Below, piece after piece: positions 16,732-26,104 of a stretch of 64,000 bases of DNA (positions are counted from its first letter, which is position 1; every line of letters begins with the position of its first letter). A program made the position numbers and the translations under genes. The notes under the pieces were generated by a model that was given only the letters and a program-made list of their open reading frames with translations, was not told the origin of the DNA and did no database searches. The stretch lies in contig JBNMKZ010000002.1 of the NCBI GenBank assembly GCA_050874585.1, positions 31,110 through 95,109 on the forward strand, in the 5' to 3' direction. Source of the DNA: UBA1067 sp050874585 (GTDB lineage: Bacteria; Verrucomicrobiota; Kiritimatiellia; RFP12; UBA1067).

Positions 16732-17462
16732 TGAAACGTGTACTGGTGACGGGTTCGTCCCGTGGAATTGGCAGGGCGGTTGCGCTTCGGCTGGCAAAAG
16801 ACGGCTTCGCCATCGTGACGCATGCCGTGCGCAACCTGGACGCGGCACGCGCGACGGCGGCCGAATGTGCCGCGATTTCTGGCCAGCCCGAGCAGGCGGC
16901 CCTTGCCTTCGACCTGTCCGATCGTGCGGCCGTTGCGGCTGCGATTGAGGCGGACATCGCGGCAAATGGTCCCTATTTCGGTGTCGTCGCCAATGCGGGT
17001 GTGAATGCCGATGCCCCGTTCCCCGTTCTGGAGGGTGACCTGTGGGATCGGGTCATCGATACGGATCTCACCGGGCTTTACAATGTCCTGAAGCCAATCG
17101 TCATGCCCATGATTTCGGGACGGATTCGCGGCCGCATCGTGACGCTTTCCTCCGTCAGTGGCCTTGTCGGCAACCGTGGGCAGGTCAACTATTCGGCGGC
17201 CAAGGCTGGTGTTATTGGTGCAACCAAGGCACTGGCGGTCGAGTTGGCCAAGCGCGGCATTACGGTGAACGCCGTCGCACCCGGTGTGATTGAGACGGAA
17301 ATGGCAGAGTCGATTGAATTTCGGGACGAGGTGAAGGCCGCCATTCCCATGCGGCGGTTCGGCACGCCGGAGGAGGTGGCGGGCGTTGTCGCATTCCTCT
17401 TCTCCCCCGAGGCGGCCTATGTGACGCGCCAGGTCATTTCAGTGAACGGCGGACTCTTTTGA
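16728..17462 (+). CDS. 3-oxoacyl-ACP reductase (FabG-like SDR, ApeQ type)
   Basis: This 244-residue short-chain dehydrogenase has the cofactor motif TGSSRGIG (8-15), NAG (89-91) and the catalytic Ser142, Tyr155 and Lys159 (YSAAK). The end GVVAFLFSPEAAYVTRQVISVNGG is typical of FabG. It would reduce the 3-ketoacyl-ACP made by the KS/CLF pair. A good Shine-Dalgarno (AAGGAG) precedes the doubled ATG ATG, and the stop overlaps the next start. Confidence 0.9.
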   Translation: MMKRVLVTGSSRGIGRAVALRLAKDGFAIVTHAVRNLDAARATAAECAAISGQPEQAALAFDLSDRAAVAAAIEADIAANGPYFGVVANAGVNADAPFPVLEGDLWDRVIDTDLTGLYNVLKPIVMPMISGRIRGRIVTLSSVSGLVGNRGQVNYSAAKAGVIGATKALAVELAKRGITVNAVAPGVIETEMAESIEFRDEVKAAIPMRRFGTPEEVAGVVAFLFSPEAAYVTRQVISVNGGLF

Positions 17463-18145
17463 GCGAGGCGCTTCCATCGACGGCGGCCGTTGTGCCGGTC
17501 TTCAATCCCGAACCGGGACTCGCGGCACTTTGCGCGGCACTTTGCGCGGCGTTCCCCGTGGTAATCGTCGTCAACGATGGTAGCGTGGAGAATGTGACGG
17601 ACTTCGAAAAGTTGCCGCGTGCCGTCGTCCGCGTGAACCATCCGGTCAATCGGGGTAAGGGGCGGGCCATCAAGACGGCGCTTTCGTGGCTGATGGAGCA
17701 TCGTCCCGACATCCAGACGGCGGTCTTCGTCGATGGGGACGGACAGCACCGCATCGAGGACGTCCAGACCGTCGCCGCGCACACGGGCGCACATTCATGC
17801 GTAACGTTTGGCGTAAGGAACTTTCATGGAAAGGACGTGCCATTCCGCAGCTGGTGGGGGAATGCCTGGACGGCTTGGGAGGTCCGGCTTGCGTTCGGTT
17901 TTCGGCTTGATGACACCCAAACGGGGCTTCGGGCGATTCCTTCGCGGCTGTTCCCATCCCTGCTGTCCATGCCGGGCGAGCGCTTTGAGTACGAGGCGCG
18001 GCTCTTCCGCCTGTTGCGACGCTTGCACGAGCCGATAGAGCAGGTTTCCATCCGAACCGTCTATATCGCGGGAAATCGGGCATCGCACTTTCGCCCCCTG
18101 CGGGATACGCTTCTGACGCAGGCGGCACTTTTCTTTGACTTTTAA
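17459..18145 (+). CDS. Family 2 glycosyltransferase of the polyene-like operon
   Basis: The 228-residue protein is a small GT-A fold family 2 glycosyltransferase. It has AAVVPVFNPEPGL, VVNDGS, a basic HPVNRGKGRAIKTAL loop, the DxD-type FVDGDGQH, and DTQTGLRAI near the acceptor site. Such enzymes accompany the acyltransferase in aryl-polyene loci. Translation probably starts at TTG 17459, which overlaps the reductase stop; no ATG is suitably placed. No transmembrane segment is evident, so it is probably peripheral. Confidence 0.8.
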   Translation: MSEALPSTAAVVPVFNPEPGLAALCAALCAAFPVVIVVNDGSVENVTDFEKLPRAVVRVNHPVNRGKGRAIKTALSWLMEHRPDIQTAVFVDGDGQHRIEDVQTVAAHTGAHSCVTFGVRNFHGKDVPFRSWWGNAWTAWEVRLAFGFRLDDTQTGLRAIPSRLFPSLLSMPGERFEYEARLFRLLRRLHEPIEQVSIRTVYIAGNRASHFRPLRDTLLTQAALFFDF

Positions 18146-18163
18146 TTTAAAGGAGATGGACAA

Positions 18164-19156
18164 ATGAGAGACGTGGCATTTACGTGTGATGACAATGGCG
18201 CGAAGTTCTTCCGGGTGGCGGTCTGGTCGCTGCTCTCCAACTATCGGGGCACGGAGCCGATTCGCGTCAATGTTCTGGTCGGTTTCGGCGGACACAGTGC
18301 GGAGAACCGTCGTCTTCTGGAGGAGGTCGTCGCGCACTTTCCCGGAACGCTCGTGCGGTATGTGGATGTCGAGCCAGCGGTGAAGCCCTATGCGGATTTG
18401 ATTATGAACCGCGCCAATTCCCGCTGGAATATCTTTACGTGGACGCCTATCTTCGGGCCTGATCTTCTGGACGATGTGAAGGGGAACCTCATTCACTTCG
18501 ACATCGACCTCCTCTTCAACGCGGACATCTCGCCGCTCTTCGAGATGGAGTTGGGCGACAAGCTTTTCGCCATTGCCTACGAGTACAACTATCTGCCGGG
18601 GTCGAAGCACAACGCCGTTTGGGATGACGGCATTCTGCCGCCGTCGGTCGAGCGTTACTTCAATACGGGCGTAGTTGTCTTCAATACGCAGAAGTGCCGC
18701 GAGGAGCAGACGGCGCGGCACATTGTCGAGTGGTATCGGGCGCATTACGAGATTGCCGATCGCATTGAGCAGGATGCCTACAACGCACTCTACTGGAACC
18801 ACGTCGCCGTGCTGCCCGTGAAATGGAATCTGCACGACCGCCAGCTGAAGTACTTCGCCTCGGGCGATCTCGCGCAGAAGTACTGGTTCGGGAATCCGCC
18901 GCGCGAGTGCCTTGAGGCGGCGTTGAATCCGTGCATCCTTCACTTTTGGGGACCGAAGAAACCGTGGAAGCCATCACACCGTCCCTATCGCAAACTCTAC
19001 CACAAGGCCATGCGGGCCGTCGGACTGACACCGCCCCGTGAACCGCTCCTCGCGCCGTACTACAATCTCGTCAACGCCATTCATCTTGCGAAGATTCGCC
19101 GCCGCTACCGTCGGTTGTTGCAGTTGGAGGGCGTCATGCCATCTCGCGCCAACTAG
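18164..19156 (+). CDS. Family 8 glycosyltransferase
   Basis: The 330-residue protein resembles GT8 enzymes such as LPS galactosyl/glucosyltransferases. It begins DVAFTCDDNGAKFFRVAVWSLL, has the metal-binding HFDIDLLFNADIS (DxD) and NTGVVVFN, and ends with the conserved CILHFWGPKKPW (GT8 HFxGxxKPW). A strong AAGGAG lies 8 bases before the ATG. It is the last gene of the lipid operon and may decorate the same product or the LPS core. The acceptor is unknown. Confidence 0.82.
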   Translation: MRDVAFTCDDNGAKFFRVAVWSLLSNYRGTEPIRVNVLVGFGGHSAENRRLLEEVVAHFPGTLVRYVDVEPAVKPYADLIMNRANSRWNIFTWTPIFGPDLLDDVKGNLIHFDIDLLFNADISPLFEMELGDKLFAIAYEYNYLPGSKHNAVWDDGILPPSVERYFNTGVVVFNTQKCREEQTARHIVEWYRAHYEIADRIEQDAYNALYWNHVAVLPVKWNLHDRQLKYFASGDLAQKYWFGNPPRECLEAALNPCILHFWGPKKPWKPSHRPYRKLYHKAMRAVGLTPPREPLLAPYYNLVNAIHLAKIRRRYRRLLQLEGVMPSRAN

Positions 19157-19458
19157 TCAATGAGGCGAACCTTGCGCACCACAGGACGCTGAGATGCGCA
19201 CGACGGAAGCCCAGGATGCGCAGGAGTCGGCTGTGCCGTGCGCATCGGTGCGGGCGCGGCAAAACGGTGCAAGATGGGGCCTGCACCTCGGGTTTGCACC
19301 CGCGCAAAGAAACCGCCGCGCAAGTTCCTGGGTCGGAGAGTCTCTTTCCGCGCCGCCTTAAGGGCCTCTGGCGGTGCGGTTGTTTCCCCCACGGCTTTTC
19401 AGGCGAGGGCGCATTGATATGTGCGGAGAAATATGATATTATTGCGATTCTTGAGAAG
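19157..19458. other. Intergenic gap after the lipid operon
   Basis: The gap contains no credible gene. It includes GCGCGGCAAAACGG (19253-19266), a fragment shared with the dispersed repeat family near 4472 and 57190, and the terminator-like hairpin. AT content then rises sharply towards the HTH gene. Confidence 0.5.
19348..19384 (+). terminator. Possible intrinsic terminator of the lipid operon
   Basis: CCGCGCCGCC (19348-19357) pairs over 10 bp, with one G-T, with GGCGGTGCGG (19370-19379). A loop of 12 bases separates them and TTGTTT follows. The T-tract is short. It lies about 190 bases after the last gene. Confidence 0.4.
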
Positions 19459-19470
19459 TGATAATGCAAT

Positions 19471-19623
19471 ATGTTATTAAACTACAAAAAGCTTTGGAAG
19501 CAGTGGATTGACTGTGACATGACGCGGATAGAATTGCGTCAAGCCACGGGGATTTCTCCATCGACTTTCGCAAGACTTTCAAAGGGTGATTATGTCGCTT
19601 CGTCTGCAGTCATCGGCCGGTGA
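19471..19623 (+). pseudogene. Truncated XRE/Cro-type helix-turn-helix regulator
   Basis: Fifty codons from ATG 19471 encode MLLNYKKLWKQWIDCDMTR followed by ELRQATGISPSTFARLSKGD, which matches small Cro/C1-type regulators (HTH_26-like). The frame stops at TGA 19621 right after VIGR, inside what should be the last DNA-binding-domain helix. The other frame continues EQVGVSC, which looks like the expected continuation (ICEALGVS-type) and leads into the HNH gene. A small deletion or frameshift is therefore likely. GATAAT at 19460-19465 lies only 5 bases before the ATG and could act as a -10 for a leaderless message. Confidence 0.55.
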
Positions 19624-20170
19624 GCAAGTCGGTGTTTCGTGTAGTTCCCCTTTGGCCGCGATTCTCGATGTCTATTTGCCTGGAATGTTCGAATATTTCG
19701 CGCGCGGCGGTGAAAAGCCGGATTTTCCAACAGGTGTTCTTGTGCAGGCCGGGGAGGCGCTCCCGCCTGCGGGTTCGACCGAACGCGAGCAGGTGATAGC
19801 GGCACGCAGGGGACAGGGAATCTATCGAGAGAGGCTTCTTTCAAAATGGAATGGAGCGTGTGCCGTCACGGGGCTTGCCGAGCCAGCGCTCCTGATGGCG
19901 AGCCATGCGAAGCCGTGGAAGCACGCCTCGAATGCCGAGCGGCTTGACGGAGACAACGGTCTGCCGCTCATTCCGAACCTCGACAAGCTCTTCGATAAGG
20001 GGTTCATTTCCTTTACAGACGACGGTGCGGTCATGATTTCCTTCGCGCTCTCTTCCGCCGCGTGTGCGGCGTTTGGCGTCGATGCGGCGATGCATCTTCG
20101 CAGGCCGCTCAGTGCCGCGCAACAGGTCTACATGGCGCATCACCGCGACCATGTTTTCAGGAAAGTGTAA
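19592..20170 (+). CDS. HNH endonuclease domain protein (HNH_2 type)
   Basis: The last ~100 residues match the HNH_2 family. CAVTGLAEPALLMASHAKPW supplies the first conserved Cys and the catalytic-type His; NGLPLIPNLDKLFDKGFISF and the downstream HLRRPLS-(14)-HRDHVF follow. This domain is typical of restriction-like nucleases and mobile defence proteins. At 192 residues it lacks the long N-terminal targeting region of many relatives. ATG 19592 lies 5 bases after AAAGGG and inside the HTH frame, so it is either translationally coupled or part of one broken HTH-HNH gene. Target and role are unknown. Confidence 0.7.
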   Translation: MSLRLQSSAGEQVGVSCSSPLAAILDVYLPGMFEYFARGGEKPDFPTGVLVQAGEALPPAGSTEREQVIAARRGQGIYRERLLSKWNGACAVTGLAEPALLMASHAKPWKHASNAERLDGDNGLPLIPNLDKLFDKGFISFTDDGAVMISFALSSAACAAFGVDAAMHLRRPLSAAQQVYMAHHRDHVFRKV

Positions 20171-20225
20171 GACCAGGCGGCGTTCCCGAGGCGACTGGGT
20201 TGACAGGGGCAAGAGGAAGGTGGGG

Positions 20226-20306
20226 GGATGCGCAACCCAGGGCCTTTAGGTTGCGCAACCTAACGGGTCTGGGTTGCGCAACCCGAAGGGTCGAGGTTGC
20301 GCAACC
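20226..20306. repeat. Array of GGTTGCGCAACC palindromes, 23-base period
   Basis: Perfect 12-base palindromes lie at 20249, 20272 and 20295, and a one-mismatch copy (GGATGCGCAACC) at 20226. The period is exactly 23. The intervening 11 bases are variable (for example AGGGCCTTTA, AACGGGTCT). Confidence 0.92.
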
Positions 20307-20313
20307 TAAAGGG

Positions 20314-20397
20314 AAAGGACTAAGGTGCTTTCATCAAAGGACTAAGGTGGTTTACCCAAAGCACCTTAGTGGTTTGTGCAAAGGACTAAGGTGCTTT
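20314..20397. repeat. Array of AAAGGACTAAGGTGCTTT, 22-base period
   Basis: Four 18-base units start at 20314, 20336, 20358 and 20380, exactly 22 apart. Units 1, 2 and 4 are direct. Unit 3 (AAAGCACCTTAGTGGTTT) is inverted, so CTAAGGTG and CACCTTAG of neighbouring units can form an 8-bp hairpin. The array directly follows the 23-base palindrome array. Confidence 0.92.
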
Positions 20398-20741
20398 CCC
20401 GTTCTCCTGCTTGTCTCCACCCGTGGAGACAAGCCTCTCCACTTTCTATAATCGTCAAAAAACCCGTTTGTGTTGGGCATTTTCGCCTCGATTCGTGCCG
20501 CCGCGAGAGCGTACATTCCCTCGAAGGGTCGCAGCGAGATGCGCAGGCCCCGCTTGACGGCCCCGTTCCACGCCGCCGCCAGGCTCCTGCACTCCCGGTC
20601 GGTCGGCCTGTACCCGGGAGTCTTGTGTCGGCCATGCTTTCCCGTGCCACGAGGGTGTTTTGTCGCGATTTCCCTGTCCTTCTTTCCCGCCGTTCTGCTT
20701 TCTGCTTTCGCTGACCCCATTCGGGTTTGGAATCGCGTCAC
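20352..20741 (-). CDS. Uncertain minus-strand ORF, 129 codons
   Basis: A minus-strand frame opens with GTG near 20741. Its middle part (SLAAAWNGAVKRGLRISLRP and EGMYALAAARIEAKMPN) has codon use similar to real genes here. The N-terminal third is basic, and the last ~40 codons run through the palindromic arrays. I recognise no domain, see no Shine-Dalgarno, and find only a weak TTGTCC/TATCTT promoter. It could be a small basic, perhaps DNA-binding, protein or a decayed gene invaded by repeats. Confidence 0.25.
   Translation of the reverse strand: MTRFQTRMGSAKAESRTAGKKDREIATKHPRGTGKHGRHKTPGYRPTDRECRSLAAAWNGAVKRGLRISLRPFEGMYALAAARIEAKMPNTNGFFDDYRKWRGLSPRVETSRRTGKHLSPLHKPLRCFG
20409..20434. repeat. 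26-base perfect palindrome
   Basis: GCTTGTCTCCAC and GTGGAGACAAGC are perfect reverse complements around a central CC. The element follows the two arrays and has a similar size to one of their units. It is not followed by a T-tract. Confidence 0.85.
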
Positions 20742-20777
20742 TTGGGCGCGGCAAGATAGGGCCTACACGGGGGACAA

Positions 20778-20791
20778 CTTTTTGGTATAAT
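20778..20791 (+). promoter_or_regulatory. carB promoter
   Basis: ACTTTTTGGTATAAT ends with TATAAT at 20786-20791 and has the TGG extension. The ATG at 20846 lies 54 bases downstream, so unlike many neighbours this gene has a real leader. Confidence 0.75.
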
Positions 20792-20845
20792 ATCGCCCCA
20801 GCGCGGTAGATGTTGCCGGTGCGTAAAGTGTGAGGTTTTTTGACT

Positions 20846-24061
<3,216 letters not shown>

Positions 24062-24069
24062 CGACAATT

Positions 24070-26034
24070 ATGCTTGACTTTCGCGGCATTTCGGTCCATT
24101 ATGGACACCAGGATGTCCTGACCAACGTCACCTTTCGCGTCAACAAGGGTGACCGAGTCGGGGTGGTCGGGCCGAATGGCAGCGGAAAGTCGACGCTTTT
24201 CAAGATTGTCCTGGGTGAGATGTCGACCGACACGGGGGAACTCATCATTGAGAACAACCCCCGAATCGGTTGGACGCGGCAGAATCCAGAGCCGGACAGC
24301 CCCGGCGAGACCCTGCTTGAGTACGCGATTCGCGGCATCCCTGGCCTCTCGGAGATGGAGGCCGAGATGCAGTCCCTTGAATCGGATCTTGGGGATCCGG
24401 TCAAGATGAGGCGTTATGGCGAACTGCAGTCGAAGTTTGAGCACTTGGGCGGATACGACATTGAGACGCGGGTCAAGGTCGCCCTTGGCGGCCTTGGGTT
24501 CTCGGTTGAGGAGTTCGCGAAGCCGTTCAGGTCCTTTTCGGGCGGCTGGCGGATGCGCGCGGAGCTTTCACGCGTGCTGGCCTCAAAGCCCGATCTGCTC
24601 CTGCTCGACGAGCCGTCCAACTATCTCGACCTTCCGGCGGTTGACTGGTTGCAGAAGTTCCTGAAGGCCTATGAGGGGACGCTGATGCTGATTTCGCACG
24701 ACCGCTACCTTCTGCGGACGCTCACCAGCATCATCGTTGAAGTTGATGCGGGGACGGCCACGCGCTACGAGGGTAATCTTGACTATTACCTGCGTGAGCG
24801 CGAGGTTCGCTATGAGCATCTGAAGGCGGCCAAGGAGAACCAGGATCATCACCGCGAACAGTTGCAGCGCTTCGTGGATCGCTTCCGTGCGCAGGCCACG
24901 AAGGCGGCGCAGGCCCAGTCGCGGCAGAAACTCATTGACAAGATTGACGAGGCGCGCATTGTCCTGCCGAAGCGATACACGCAGTCCGGGCGGCTTCGTT
25001 TGGCCGAACCGCCGCCGAGCGGCATTGAAATGTTCCGCTGCGAAAACCTCGGTTTCTCCTACACGACGAATCCGCCGAAGTTCATCTTTCGTGGGATTAG
25101 TTTCAATATCGCACGCGGCGACAAGGTCGCGCTCATCGGCTACAACGGACTGGGTAAGACGACGCTGATGCGCATCATCGCCGGGACACGGCAGCCGACA
25201 GAAGGGAAGGCTGTGCTGGGTCACAATGTCGTGCCCGGCTACCTATCGCAGGAATTCGCCGAGACGATTCCGCCGGATGTCAGCGTCTACCGCAATGCGA
25301 AGAATGCCTGGGATGCCCATGGGGGCGGGCCTGAGAAGGTGTTTCGCAATCAGCTGGGAGCGTTTGGATTTGATGAGAATGATGTCGAGAAGCCTGCGGG
25401 GGTCTTGTCGGGCGGAGAAAAGATTCGCCTTGCCTTCTTGCGCCTCTTCCTGACCGCGCCGAACTTCCTGCTCCTTGACGAGCCGACGACACACTTGGAC
25501 TTGGATGGACGGCGGCTCCTCCAGGAGGCTCTTCAGAAGTATAAGGGGACGATTCTCCTGGTTTCGCACGACATTGACTTCGTCCGTGCCGTTGCGACAA
25601 GCGTTCTTGAGATTACCCACGAGGGCATCCGCCAGTTTCCGGGTGGATACGACTACTATTGTGAGAAGAAGGCGGAACTCTCGGAAGGTAAGGTGCATTC
25701 CGCAGAGTCACCAAAGTCTTCCGCCGCGGCAGGGGCGGAAGAGCAGAAACTATCGTCCAAGGAGTTGCGCAAGAAACGCGCCGAGGAGCGTGCCAAGGTT
25801 GCGCCGCGGGTGAGGGAACTGAAACGCCGCGTCGAAACGGCCGAAAAGAAGATAGACGAACTGCAGAAATCCTTGGATGCGGCTTCTGCCGAACTCTTCA
25901 ATCCGACACCGTCAACGAACTTTGCCGAAGTCAATCGGCAGGTTCGGACGCTTCAGTTCGAAATTGACCGATATACGGCGGACTGGGAGTCGGCGGCGAC
26001 GGAACTGGAATCGCTGACGGGCGGCGAGGCGTAG
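24070..26034 (+). CDS. ABC-F family ATPase
   Basis: The 654-residue protein has two ABC domains on one chain without membrane segments, as in ABC-F translation factors (EttA/Uup/YheS type). Walker A motifs are GPNGSGKST and GYNGLGKTT. Signature motifs are SFSGGWRMR and LSGGEKIRLA; Walker B regions are LLLDEPSNYLD and LLLDEPTTHLD. A charged interdomain linker (about 235-310) is present. The C-terminal tail from about 545 is Lys/Glu/Arg-rich coiled coil, as in Uup. It probably acts on the ribosome E site. It begins 8 bases after carB. Confidence 0.92.
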   Translation: MLDFRGISVHYGHQDVLTNVTFRVNKGDRVGVVGPNGSGKSTLFKIVLGEMSTDTGELIIENNPRIGWTRQNPEPDSPGETLLEYAIRGIPGLSEMEAEMQSLESDLGDPVKMRRYGELQSKFEHLGGYDIETRVKVALGGLGFSVEEFAKPFRSFSGGWRMRAELSRVLASKPDLLLLDEPSNYLDLPAVDWLQKFLKAYEGTLMLISHDRYLLRTLTSIIVEVDAGTATRYEGNLDYYLREREVRYEHLKAAKENQDHHREQLQRFVDRFRAQATKAAQAQSRQKLIDKIDEARIVLPKRYTQSGRLRLAEPPPSGIEMFRCENLGFSYTTNPPKFIFRGISFNIARGDKVALIGYNGLGKTTLMRIIAGTRQPTEGKAVLGHNVVPGYLSQEFAETIPPDVSVYRNAKNAWDAHGGGPEKVFRNQLGAFGFDENDVEKPAGVLSGGEKIRLAFLRLFLTAPNFLLLDEPTTHLDLDGRRLLQEALQKYKGTILLVSHDIDFVRAVATSVLEITHEGIRQFPGGYDYYCEKKAELSEGKVHSAESPKSSAAAGAEEQKLSSKELRKKRAEERAKVAPRVRELKRRVETAEKKIDELQKSLDAASAELFNPTPSTNFAEVNRQVRTLQFEIDRYTADWESAATELESLTGGEA

Positions 26035-26083
26035 GCCTATTCCCCCGGTTCGTCGTGTTACATGCCGTGCACAGGCGTGTAAG

Positions 26084-26096
26084 GAAATGGTATAAT
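26084..26096 (+). promoter_or_regulatory. Leaderless promoter of the U32 peptidase gene
   Basis: AGGAAATGGTATAAT ends with TATAAT at 26091-26096. Only eight bases (AACGCGGT) separate it from the ATG at 26105, so transcription should start at or within two bases of the start codon. Confidence 0.75.
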
Positions 26097-26104
26097 AACG
26101 CGGT

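Noticed and set aside
20226..20397. CRISPR array
   Set aside because: Units are contiguous or have 4-11-base linkers, there are no unique spacers of 25-40 bases, and no cas genes are present.
20445..20452. TATAAT at 20447 on the plus strand as a promoter
   Set aside because: It lacks the TGN extension and a -35, and no plus-strand gene follows before the carB promoter.
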